From DTHT01 sp037444625 (GTDB lineage: Bacteria > Acidobacteriota > Terriglobia > Bryobacterales > Bryobacteraceae), in the NCBI GenBank assembly GCA_037444625.1, contig JBBIMA010000006.1, positions 29,153 to 93,152 on the forward strand: 64,000 nt of DNA, given 5' to 3'. Shown here one piece after another: positions 25,269-35,376 of this stretch (positions within the stretch are counted from its first letter, which is position 1; every line of letters starts with the position of its first letter). The position numbers and the translations under genes are program-made. The notes beneath the pieces are model-generated. The model searched no databases. It was given only the letters and a program-made list of their open reading frames with translations, and was not told where the DNA came from.

Positions 25269-26351
25269 TCAGCGCCTCCGGGGCCGGATGACCCGGTGGT
25301 ACTCGAAGAAGGCGCGCACGCGTTCATCCGCCAGGAGGCCGCGGTGGACTTGCAGCAACACCATGCCGCTATGGTTGTTAGCCTCCACCACATTGAAGCC
25401 GTCCTCCCGCACCGCCACGTCCCAGCCGACATAATCGAGGAAGTCATAGGCCTCGGTGGCCGCCAGAAGGCGCTCGACCAGATGGCTCCAACCGGGCACC
25501 TCGACTCCTTCGATCAGCGCGCCGGTCTCCGGATGCCGGCTGAACCATTCCATGCGCCCCGATTTGGGGTAGGTGGTCGCCTTTCCCATCACTCCGCTGG
25601 CGACATCCACTTCCGCGCCGAAACCGCCCCGTTGGAAGTTGTCCGTGGGCGCCGAAGTTCGGCTACCGAAGCGATGGACGGCGACCGCGACGAAGGCCTG
25701 CCGGTCCCGAAACGGGTCGCGCATGACCAACACGCGCACGGTGTTGGTGCTGGAGGGGTAAATCCTGGCGGCATACTCTCCGTTAGGCGCGAACTCAGTC
25801 ACCATGTAGTTGGTCGCCTGGCGGAACAACGCGTCCAAGGCCTCCTCGCCGGCCGGTGAACCGTCCAGCAGGAAGCGGCCCTGCTCCCAAGCCAGAACGT
25901 GGAAACCCTTGCCGGCGCTCTCGCCGAAGGGTTTCATGACCAGCCGGCCGAGATGTCGGCACGCCTCCCGCAGCGCCTCGGGACTGTCAATCCTGGGCTC
26001 CCTCAGCAAGGGCACGATCTTGCCCGCCGAGATCCAGGCAAGGGTGGCCGGCACGGGCAACAAGCCCTTGAAGAAAGCTTCGAAAAGCAGCTTGTCATGC
26101 AGCACTTCAGGTCTGCGATTGATGCGGGAGGTCCGGATCACTCGGTGATATTCCGGCAGGTAGTTCGAGATGGGGTTCCGGTCCAGGCCATAGATCAGGT
26201 GGCATTCGCGGGGAAAACCGCGGCGCCACATGGCGAGGCAGGTGGTCAGCGGGACCGGGAAGGTCGCGCGGCGATCGTGACGCCAGAGTTTGATGAGGCC
26301 CCGGATGAGTTGCCAGGGGCGGGCCGAAAGGCGCTCCAGATGATCGAGCAC
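25269..26351 (-). CDS. sugar-transfer-associated ATP-grasp protein
   Basis: The 360-residue protein matches the ATP-grasp family found beside polysaccharide biosynthesis genes. Visible landmarks are RLVMKPFGESAGKGFHVLAW (ATP-binding lysine and glycine loop), YMVTEFAPN, and the metal-binding end DYVGWDVAVREDGFNVVEANNHSGMVLLQ. ATP-grasp enzymes form an acyl-phosphate and ligate it to an amine, alcohol or thiol. Here no polysaccharide cluster is adjacent, so the acceptor is unknown. The start is GTG, and AAAGGA about seven bases upstream is part of a short inverted repeat. Confidence 0.8.
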   Translation of the reverse strand: MLDHLERLSARPWQLIRGLIKLWRHDRRATFPVPLTTCLAMWRRGFPRECHLIYGLDRNPISNYLPEYHRVIRTSRINRRPEVLHDKLLFEAFFKGLLPVPATLAWISAGKIVPLLREPRIDSPEALREACRHLGRLVMKPFGESAGKGFHVLAWEQGRFLLDGSPAGEEALDALFRQATNYMVTEFAPNGEYAARIYPSSTNTVRVLVMRDPFRDRQAFVAVAVHRFGSRTSAPTDNFQRGGFGAEVDVASGVMGKATTYPKSGRMEWFSRHPETGALIEGVEVPGWSHLVERLLAATEAYDFLDYVGWDVAVREDGFNVVEANNHSGMVLLQVHRGLLADERVRAFFEYHRVIRPRRR

Positions 26352-26365
26352 AAAAGGGTCCTTTT
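26352..26365 (-). repeat. inverted repeat containing the ATP-grasp ribosome-binding site
   Basis: AAAAGG-GT-CCTTTT is a 6-bp-arm inverted repeat ending one base before the GTG start. It holds the probable Shine-Dalgarno sequence, so it could be an operator or hide the site. The arms are short and the 2-base centre cannot form a hairpin loop without losing pairs. Confidence 0.4.
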
Positions 26366-26437
26366 AACGCCTAATGTACCGCGTCCCTATCTTAGACCGC
26401 CCGTCGGGGCGAACGCCCGCCGCTCCGGCGCCCGCCC

Positions 26438-28795
26438 TCAACCCGCCTTCACCGGTTCGAGCTTCTCTTGAAGCTGCGGGAGCGCCGCGGCCAGCACGTC
26501 CTCGATGCGCTCGACCAAGACGAATTCGATCTCGCCGCGCACCTCCTCGGGCAGATCGCGCAGGTCCTTGTTGTTGGCCTTGGGCAGGATCACCCGGCGG
26601 ATGCCCGCGCGGCGGGCCGCCAGGACCTTCTCCTTGACCCCGCCGATGGGCAGCACCAGGCCGGTGAGGGTGATCTCACCGGTCATCGCCGTATCGCTGC
26701 GCGCCGGCAGGCCGGCGTACAGCGAGGCCATGGCCACCGCCATCGTGATGCCGGCCGAAGGGCCGTCCTTGGGGATCGCCCCCGCCGGCACGTGGATGTG
26801 CAGGCCGGAGCGCTTGAACAGGTCGCGCTCGATGTGCAGCTCGTCGGCGTGCGACCAGAGATAGCTCTGGGCCGCCTTGGCCGACTCCTGCATGACCGCG
26901 CCCACCTGACCGGTGATGGTCAGGCCGCGACCGCCGGGCAGCAGGGTGGCCTCCACGTAGAGCACCTCGCCGCCGGTTTCCGTCCAGGCCAGCCCGGTGG
27001 CCACGCCGGGAGGAAGCTGCCGGCGCACCTCCTCGGGCAGGAAGGGCGCCGGGCCCAGGTAATCCGGCAGGTCCTCGGGACGCACGGCGACCGGGGTCGT
27101 ATCGCCCTCGGCGAAGCGCAGCGCCACCTTGCGCGCCACCCGGCCGATGGCGCGCTCCAGCCGCCGCAAGCCGGCCTCCCGCGTATAACGGGAGATGATC
27201 TGCCGGACCGCCTCCGGAGAAAACGAGCACTGCTCGGCGGTCAGCCCGGCCTGTTGGAGCTGGCGCGGAATCAGGTAACGCTCGGCGATGGCCAGCTTTT
27301 CCTCCTCGCTGTAGCCCGGCAGTCGCAGCACCTCCATGCGGTCCAGCAGGGGCTGGGGCACCGTGTCCAGCGTGTTGGCGGTGGTGATGAAGAAGACCTT
27401 GGAGAGATCGAAGGGCAGGTCCAGATAGTTGTCCCGGAACTCCTTGTTCTGCTCGGGATCCAGGATCTCCAGCAGGGCGGCCGCCGGGTCGCCCCGGAAA
27501 TCGCGCCCCAGCTTGTCCACCTCGTCCAGCATGAGCACCGGGTTGTTGGAGCCCGCCCGGCGGACGGCCTGAATGATGCGGCCGGGCATGGCCCCCACGT
27601 AGGTGCGCCGGTGCCCGCGCAGTTCGGCCTCGTCGTGCAGCCCGCCCAGGCTCATGCGCTCGAACTTGCGCCCCAGGGCGCGGGCGATGGACTGCCCGAG
27701 GGATGTCTTGCCCACGCCCGGCGGTCCCACAAAACAGAGGATGGGGGCTTTGGCCTGGGGATTGAGCTTCAGCACGCCCAGGTGTTCGAGGATCCGCTCC
27801 TTGACGTCCTTCAGATCGAAGTGGTCCTCGTCCAGGATCTGGCGGGCGCGCGCGATGTCAAGCTGGTCCTCCGTGGCCGCGCGCCAGGGCAGCTCGACCA
27901 CGAACTCCAGGTAGGTGCGAATCACCTGGTAGTCGGGCGCCGCCGGCGGCAGCTTCTCCAGGCGCGACAGCTCGCGCTCGGCCTCCTTGCGCACCAGCTC
28001 GGGCAGATCCAGTTTGGCCAGTCGCTCGCGCAGCAGCTCGATTTCGGCCTGCTGGGGGTCCTTCTCGCCCAGCTCCTGCTGGATGGCCCGGAGCTGCTGG
28101 CGCAGGAAGTACTCGCGCTGCTGCTTGCTCATCTCGCTCTGGGTCTGGCTGGCGATCTTCGAGCGCAGCTCGAGCACCTGGACCTCGTGAGCCAGGTAGG
28201 CGTGCATCAGGCGCAGGGCTTCGCTACAGCTCTGGGCCTCCAGCAGAGCCTGCTCCTTGGACAGCTCGAGACTCAGCATCGAGGCCAGCAGGAAGACCAG
28301 CCGCAGGGGATCCTCCGTGGAGACCAGCAACTGGTTGAGCTCGGGCGGGGCCTGCGGCTGGGCCAGGGAGAGCGCTTTGGCGGCCAGCTCCATCACCGCC
28401 CGGTGCAGGGCCTCGACCTCGGTGGTCCGCTCGCTGGGCAGCGGATGGGGGCGGGCCCGCACCTTCAGGTAGGGTTCGGTTTGTTCGGGCTTCAGCAACA
28501 CGACCCGCTCCACCCCCAGCACGATCAGCTCCATGTGCGCTTCGCTCGGGCGCGACATGCGCTTGATCACCGCCTTGGTCCCGATGGTGTACAGGTCGCT
28601 CAGAGCCGGCTTCTCGACGTTGGGGTCGCGCTGGGCGACGATGATGATCTCCTTCTCCTCGGTCGCCAGGGCCGCCTCGGCCGCCGCCAGCGAGGCCGGC
28701 CGCCCCACCGAAAGGGGCATCAACAGGTGCGGAAACAGCACGCTGTTTTTCAGAGGCAGCACCGGCAGCAGCTCGATGCTCTCGCTTTCGCTCAT
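26438..28795 (-). CDS. lon: ATP-dependent protease Lon
   Basis: Lon degrades damaged and selected short-lived proteins in the cytoplasm. The 785-residue protein has the N-terminal substrate-binding domain (LPVLPLKNSVLFPHLLMPLSV). The AAA+ module has Walker A GPPGVGKTS near residue 356 and Walker B VLMLDEVDKLG. The protease domain has the catalytic serine in KDGPSAG near residue 679 and the lysine in GGVKEKVLAA near residue 721. Length is typical. A strong GAGGAGGT lies five bases before the ATG. It follows the Hsp20 gene by ten bases and is the last gene of the clpB operon. Confidence 0.97.
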   Translation of the reverse strand: MSESESIELLPVLPLKNSVLFPHLLMPLSVGRPASLAAAEAALATEEKEIIIVAQRDPNVEKPALSDLYTIGTKAVIKRMSRPSEAHMELIVLGVERVVLLKPEQTEPYLKVRARPHPLPSERTTEVEALHRAVMELAAKALSLAQPQAPPELNQLLVSTEDPLRLVFLLASMLSLELSKEQALLEAQSCSEALRLMHAYLAHEVQVLELRSKIASQTQSEMSKQQREYFLRQQLRAIQQELGEKDPQQAEIELLRERLAKLDLPELVRKEAERELSRLEKLPPAAPDYQVIRTYLEFVVELPWRAATEDQLDIARARQILDEDHFDLKDVKERILEHLGVLKLNPQAKAPILCFVGPPGVGKTSLGQSIARALGRKFERMSLGGLHDEAELRGHRRTYVGAMPGRIIQAVRRAGSNNPVLMLDEVDKLGRDFRGDPAAALLEILDPEQNKEFRDNYLDLPFDLSKVFFITTANTLDTVPQPLLDRMEVLRLPGYSEEEKLAIAERYLIPRQLQQAGLTAEQCSFSPEAVRQIISRYTREAGLRRLERAIGRVARKVALRFAEGDTTPVAVRPEDLPDYLGPAPFLPEEVRRQLPPGVATGLAWTETGGEVLYVEATLLPGGRGLTITGQVGAVMQESAKAAQSYLWSHADELHIERDLFKRSGLHIHVPAGAIPKDGPSAGITMAVAMASLYAGLPARSDTAMTGEITLTGLVLPIGGVKEKVLAARRAGIRRVILPKANNKDLRDLPEEVRGEIEFVLVERIEDVLAAALPQLQEKLEPVKAG

Positions 28796-28805
28796 CGGGA
28801 CCTCC

Positions 28806-29159
28806 TCAACCGAGCAGGCGAAGCAGCAGAATGCCGTCGCGATATTCCACCCGCAGGCGCGCCTCTCCCGGATCGCAGGGCAATTCGACGGTGCGCTCGA
28901 AGCGGCTGTAGGCGATCTCCATCATGTGGTGCTGCCCCCCTTCCTCCAGCGCCCAGTCCCGGCGCACGCCGCTCACCGTGATCCGTCCGCCCTGCCGGTG
29001 AATGCTGATGTCCTCCAAGCGCACACCCGCCAGCTCGAATTTCAGCAGCCAGCCGTAAGGCGTGCGGTAGACGTCGGCGGCCGGCCGCCAGGGCGCCTCC
29101 TGCCGCAGCGCGGGAGCCGCGGCGAAGACCACGAACATTTGCTTGGGCTTCTCCTGCAC
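28806..29159 (-). CDS. Hsp20/alpha-crystallin small heat shock protein
   Basis: The 117-residue protein contains the alpha-crystallin core (ADVYRTPYGWLLKFELAGV, ITVSGVRR, FERTVELP, ARLRVEYRDGILLLRL). Such chaperones hold unfolding proteins for later refolding by ClpB/DnaK or destruction by Lon, and here the gene lies between clpB and lon. GTG at 29159 gives the longest product. An internal ATG at 29138, with AGGAG about twelve bases before it, is a fair alternative and would give 110 residues. The C-terminal IxI motif of many family members is not evident, and the short tail suggests small assemblies. Confidence 0.88.
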   Translation of the reverse strand: MQEKPKQMFVVFAAAPALRQEAPWRPAADVYRTPYGWLLKFELAGVRLEDISIHRQGGRITVSGVRRDWALEEGGQHHMMEIAYSRFERTVELPCDPGEARLRVEYRDGILLLRLLG

Positions 29160-29187
29160 AACTTTATTCTCGCGCGACCGGGCCGGC

Positions 29188-31824
<2,637 letters not shown>

Positions 31825-31850
31825 AGGGTCACCGAAAATATGAGCGTAGC

Positions 31851-31866
31851 GATATAAGCTAATATC
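31851..31866 (-). promoter_or_regulatory. palindrome at the clpB transcription start, candidate operator
   Basis: GATAT-A-AGCT-A-ATATC is a 16-bp near-perfect palindrome immediately downstream of the clpB -10, covering the expected start of transcription. It does not match the CIRCE or HAIR elements known to control heat shock genes, so a different repressor is inferred. Confidence 0.5.
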
Positions 31867-31895
31867 AGTGTAGCATTGTGATGGCAAGGCGTCAA
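31867..31895 (-). promoter_or_regulatory. sigma-70-type promoter of the clpB-hsp20-lon operon
   Basis: On the minus strand TTGACG (31890-31895) and TACACT (31867-31872) are separated by exactly 17 bases. The predicted start near 31860 gives a leader of about 36 bases. The elements fit the housekeeping sigma factor rather than the sigma-32 consensus. Confidence 0.65.
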
Positions 31896-31930
31896 GCCTG
31901 CTGCTTAACCCGCTGAAAAATAAGAAGGTT

Positions 31931-32539
31931 CTACCTCAGATCCCCAACCGCCCCGCCAGCCAGCCACCCAAACAGCCGCCTCATCGCCTCCCCTCGATGG
32001 CTCACCCCCATCTTCCGCTCCGCGCTTACCTCCCCAAAGGTCGCCCCAAACGGCTCGTAGTAAAACAGCGGGTCGTAGCCGAAACCCCCGGTCCCGCGAG
32101 GCGCCTCCGCAATCCGCCCCTGGACCGTTCCGCGAAACGTCCCCAGCAACCGCCCGCGCTCGGCCAGCGCCGCCACGCACACGTACCGCGCCGTCCGCTC
32201 CCCCACCCCCTGAAGTTTTTCGAGTAGCAGCCGGTTGTTCGCCTCGTCATCGGCCTCCGGACCGGCGAACCGGGCCGAATACAGGCCGGGAGCCCCGCCC
32301 AGCGCGTCCACTTCCAGGCCCGAGTCCTCGGCGAACAGCGGCCCCGGGGCGAAGGCGCTGTAGTAAAGCGCCTTGCCCACCGCGTTCTCCTCGAAGGTCC
32401 GACCCGTCTCGGGCGGGGCGGCGATCGCCTCCAGGCCCGGCAACGGCTCGATGCGAATGCGCCCGCCGCCGTAGCGCTCGGCCGCCAGGCGAAACTCGCG
32501 CAGTTTGCCGGCGTTGGTGGTGGCGCAGTAAAGGATCAC
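31931..32539 (-). CDS. rdgB: XTP/dITP diphosphatase (RdgB/HAM1 family)
   Basis: The 202-residue enzyme hydrolyses non-canonical purine triphosphates (ITP, dITP, XTP) to monophosphates, keeping them out of DNA and RNA. The family motifs TNAGKLREF, DSGLEVDALGGAPGLYSARF, GFGYDPLF and SHRGEA are all present. The GTG start overlaps the rph stop in a four-base GTGA, indicating translational coupling. It is the last gene of a four-gene minus-strand operon. The clpB promoter begins about 35 bases past its end. Confidence 0.95.
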   Translation of the reverse strand: MILYCATTNAGKLREFRLAAERYGGGRIRIEPLPGLEAIAAPPETGRTFEENAVGKALYYSAFAPGPLFAEDSGLEVDALGGAPGLYSARFAGPEADDEANNRLLLEKLQGVGERTARYVCVAALAERGRLLGTFRGTVQGRIAEAPRGTGGFGYDPLFYYEPFGATFGEVSAERKMGVSHRGEAMRRLFGWLAGGAVGDLR

Positions 32540-33255
32540 GGCAGCTTGACCAGCGAGCGCTGGATCTCGATCAACTGCGCGATGCCGCGCCGGGCCATGG
32601 CCAGTAGCGCGCCGAGCTGCTCCTCATCGAACGGGGTCTGCTCGGCGGTGGCCTGTATCTCGACGAAGCGTCCGGCGCCCGTCATGACGACGTTCATGTC
32701 CACTTGGGCGCGCGCGTCCTCCTCGTAGCAGAGGTCCATCAGCGCCGCGCCGTCCACCAATCCCACGCTCACCGCCGCCACGTAGTCCCGCACGGGGTGG
32801 CTCTTCAGCAAGCCGAACTCGACCAGCCGGCCGAGAGCCTGAGCCAGGGCCACGAAAGCCCCGGTGATGGCCGCCGTGCGCGTGCCGCCGTCGGCCTGGA
32901 TGACGTCGCAGTCCAGGATCACCGTGCGCTCCCCCAGCACCGCCAGATCGGCCACCGCCCGGAGCGAGCGTCCGATGAGCCGCTGGATTTCCTGCGTCCG
33001 CCCGGAAGGCCGCCCGCGGCTGATCTCGCGCGGCGTGCGGGTAATGGTGGCCCGGGGCAGCAGCGAGTACTCGGCGGTGATCCATCCCTTGCCGCTGCCG
33101 CGCAGGAACTGGGGAACGCTCTCCTCGAGCGAGGCCGCGCAGAGCACGCGCGTGTTGCCCATCTCGATCAGGCAGGAGCCCTCGGCGGTGAGCAGGTAGT
33201 CGGGCGTGATGCGCACGGGCCGCAACTGGTCGGCGGAACGCTGATCGCTGCGCAT
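32536..33255 (-). CDS. rph: ribonuclease PH
   Basis: RNase PH trims the 3' ends of tRNA precursors by phosphorolysis. The 239-residue protein is full length and begins MRSDQRSADQLRPVRIT. It has the phosphate and RNA contacts RGSGKGWITAEYSLLPRAT, GRTQEIQRLIGRSLRAV and DCDVIQADGGTRTAAITGA. It starts three bases after the stop of a 46-residue membrane protein gene and overlaps rdgB. The rph-rdgB pairing is common in bacteria. Confidence 0.97.
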   Translation of the reverse strand: MRSDQRSADQLRPVRITPDYLLTAEGSCLIEMGNTRVLCAASLEESVPQFLRGSGKGWITAEYSLLPRATITRTPREISRGRPSGRTQEIQRLIGRSLRAVADLAVLGERTVILDCDVIQADGGTRTAAITGAFVALAQALGRLVEFGLLKSHPVRDYVAAVSVGLVDGAALMDLCYEEDARAQVDMNVVMTGAGRFVEIQATAEQTPFDEEQLGALLAMARRGIAQLIEIQRSLVKLP

Positions 33256-33258
33256 GGT

Positions 33259-33399
33259 TCAGGAAGCCCTCAAAATGGCGTAGAACAGCAACAGCAGCAG
33301 CGCCATGGCCGACAGCAGGAACACCAGGCAGGGGATGGCGCTGCGCAGCCCGCTGGGCGTGCTTTTCTTCTTTGTCTTGGCCGGCTTGAACTTCACCAT
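33259..33399 (-). CDS. 46-residue single-span membrane protein
   Basis: This small gene is too short for most gene finders. It reads from ATG at 33399 to TGA: a lysine-rich cytoplasmic start (MVKFKPAKTKKKST), then a hydrophobic helix of about 22 residues (CLVFLLSAMALLLLLFYAIL) and a short tail RAS. GGAA lies five bases before the ATG. It fits exactly between the isomerase-like gene (stop 21 bases upstream) and rph (ATG three bases downstream), so the operon reading is continuous. The composition suggests an inner-membrane protein with its N-terminus inside. No known family was recognised. Confidence 0.6.
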   Translation of the reverse strand: MVKFKPAKTKKKSTPSGLRSAIPCLVFLLSAMALLLLLFYAILRAS

Positions 33400-33420
33400 A
33401 GCGTTCCAGGCGAATGCGGT

Positions 33421-35328
33421 TCAGACCGCCGCCACCGCCGCCCGCCGCCCGGCTCCCTTCAAGCAGGCGGCCGCCCGGTGGAAGAATTCCTGCAACCCGG
33501 CCAGACTCTCCTCCTCCAGGTCGTCCAGCAGGAGAGCCGCCACCGGGCGCCCGCGCCGGGCCAGGGCGATCTGGGTGGCCAAAAACTGCGCCAGATGGTA
33601 ATCCGCAGTGTAGCCGATGGCGGGCAGTTCCGTCGGCCGGGCCGAGGCCAGCACGGTCGAGAAGCAGCCGCCGTGCCCGATGATCATCTCGTGGTAGGAG
33701 TGATTCATCGCCGGCCCCTCGTAGACGTCCACCGGCATTTTCAGGCGGGCGCGAAACAGCTCGGCGGCCGCCTTTTCGAGCACGCGCCGCACGGCCGCCC
33801 CGCGCGCGTCGTAGCGGGTGTCCCCGAAGAAGGTCAACTCGGCATAGCTCACTCGCCGCCGAGCGGCGTACTGGGCGAGCAGGCCGGCGTAAGCCTCCGC
33901 CGCCGAGGCCGCGCCGGCGGCCGGCGCACCCAGGTGGTGACAATAGAGCGTCAGGCGCCCGGAACGCATTTGCCGCGGCGTGGTGAACATCTCCTGCCAG
34001 GCGGCGGTGCGCCGGATGCCGCCGGAACGCCGGGCCTCGGCGTAGATTTCGGCCGTGATCGCCTTGTACAGCTCGACGCTCGGCTGGGTGACGAAGTTCA
34101 ACTCCCTCAGGTAGGCCACGCCGAAGACCGCATAGTGGATGAATTGCATGTAGGAGGAAAGCCACGAGCCGGCGGGCGCGGTCAGCACCGCCAGGGGATA
34201 GCCCGCTCGGCGCAGGGCCGCGATCTTGCGGGCCCCCGGGTGGGCTTCGCCCCGGATTTGCACCGCCAGGAACGCCCGGTCCTGGCGAGGATCCCTGGGC
34301 GAGCGATAGTCGGCCAGCTTGGGCCGCTCGCCCACCACGATTTTCAAGCCCAGGTCCTCGCGCTTGCCCAGACTCTCCTCGAAGTCCTGCTTGGTCCACA
34401 GGGCCGCTCCGCTCCAGGACCTGGGCAACAGCAGGGTCAACTTGTCGCGTCCCGCCTCGCCTTGGGCATGGATGAAAGCCGCCAGGCGCCAGGCGGTCAG
34501 GATGTCGGCTTGCTCCAGCACGGCGGCCGCGATCCAGGCTCGCAGATCCACCCCCGCCAGGGCCAGCGGGTAGAGGCTGCCCCGGGTGAGCGGGCCGCTG
34601 TGCCGTCCGGCGGTCGTGTGGGCGTTGTCCGGCTGGAGCTCGACCCGCCGGTAGCCGCGCGAACCGGCAAAGCCGTCCAGCAACGAGCCCGGCAGCGTCA
34701 TGTAGAGGAAGTTCGCCCGACTGGGCACGCCCTGCTTGTCGTAGAGCGCGGCCAGTTTTTCAAGGTTGACCACCGGCTCGTAGGAGGTCATGCCCATGGC
34801 CATGCCGACCACCAGCGTGCGCCGCAACAGGTCCTCCAGGGGCCGAGGGTCGCGACGGCGGATATCCTCCAGAATGGCGTTCAGCTTGGCCGGATCGGTC
34901 GAGTCCAGCACGTAGCAGCGCGGGCCGCGCCGCAGCAGGCCGGCCGCTTGGTACATGAGCTTGTCTTCGGCCGACCCCCCCATGCCGCACCAGAGCAGAT
35001 AGCGCAGGGGGACGCCGTGGGCCTGCTTGAGGGCCCCGCGCAGCTCGGCCGCTTCGCGGGCGATCATTTCGGCCCACTCCGGGTGCCGGGCCGCCTGCCA
35101 GCTCAGATTGAAAACCCCGTAACCGTTCTTGGTGACGCGGCCCTGCGCGTCGGTCTCCATGCCGATTCGAATCAGCGGGTCCTGGTCGGCATGCAAGGCG
35201 GCCAAGCCCTTGCGCCGGGCCCGCTGATCCAGCGCTTCGAGCCGCTCCAGCACCCGCTCGGCTTGGAAGCGCGCGAAGCAGGCTTCGGAGGCGCCGCGGG
35301 GAAGGTCGTTGAACAACGATAAGTGCAC
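33421..35328 (-). CDS. divergent glucose-6-phosphate isomerase-like (SIS-fold) protein
   Basis: The 635-residue protein resembles phosphoglucose isomerase. LLWCGMGGSAEDKLMYQ near residue 113 looks like the first SIS sugar-phosphate loop. TLVVGMAMGMTSYEPVVNLE replaces the usual isomerase loop. VELQPDNAHTTAGRHSGPLT, and QFIHYAVFGVAYLRELNFVTQPSVELYK toward the C-terminus, resemble the isomerase half of transaldolase-isomerase fusions. No transaldolase domain is seen. The enzyme is longer than standard Pgi (about 550) and the catalytic residues cannot be assigned with confidence. The start is GTG at 35328 with a weak GAGTAG. It heads an operon with a small membrane protein, rph and rdgB. Confidence 0.6.
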   Translation of the reverse strand: MHLSLFNDLPRGASEACFARFQAERVLERLEALDQRARRKGLAALHADQDPLIRIGMETDAQGRVTKNGYGVFNLSWQAARHPEWAEMIAREAAELRGALKQAHGVPLRYLLWCGMGGSAEDKLMYQAAGLLRRGPRCYVLDSTDPAKLNAILEDIRRRDPRPLEDLLRRTLVVGMAMGMTSYEPVVNLEKLAALYDKQGVPSRANFLYMTLPGSLLDGFAGSRGYRRVELQPDNAHTTAGRHSGPLTRGSLYPLALAGVDLRAWIAAAVLEQADILTAWRLAAFIHAQGEAGRDKLTLLLPRSWSGAALWTKQDFEESLGKREDLGLKIVVGERPKLADYRSPRDPRQDRAFLAVQIRGEAHPGARKIAALRRAGYPLAVLTAPAGSWLSSYMQFIHYAVFGVAYLRELNFVTQPSVELYKAITAEIYAEARRSGGIRRTAAWQEMFTTPRQMRSGRLTLYCHHLGAPAAGAASAAEAYAGLLAQYAARRRVSYAELTFFGDTRYDARGAAVRRVLEKAAAELFRARLKMPVDVYEGPAMNHSYHEMIIGHGGCFSTVLASARPTELPAIGYTADYHLAQFLATQIALARRGRPVAALLLDDLEEESLAGLQEFFHRAAACLKGAGRRAAVAAV

Positions 35329-35364
35329 CTACTCGTTTTAGCACAGCCGTCCGGATGCGGCGCG

Positions 35365-35370
35365 TACAAT
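35365..35370 (+). promoter_or_regulatory. -10 element six bases before the transglutaminase-like gene start
   Basis: TACAAT ends six bases before the ATG at 35377. Transcription would begin on or beside the start codon, consistent with the absence of any Shine-Dalgarno sequence there. Confidence 0.45.
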
Positions 35371-35376
35371 GAAAGC

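Noticed and set aside
26468..28981. 837-residue open frame opposite lon
   Set aside because: lon is complete with all catalytic motifs; the antisense frame is a shadow.
31851..31866. CIRCE or HAIR heat shock operator
   Set aside because: The palindrome shares neither the TTAGCACTC-N9-GAGTGCTAA nor the CTTGAGT-N7-ACTCAAG pattern.
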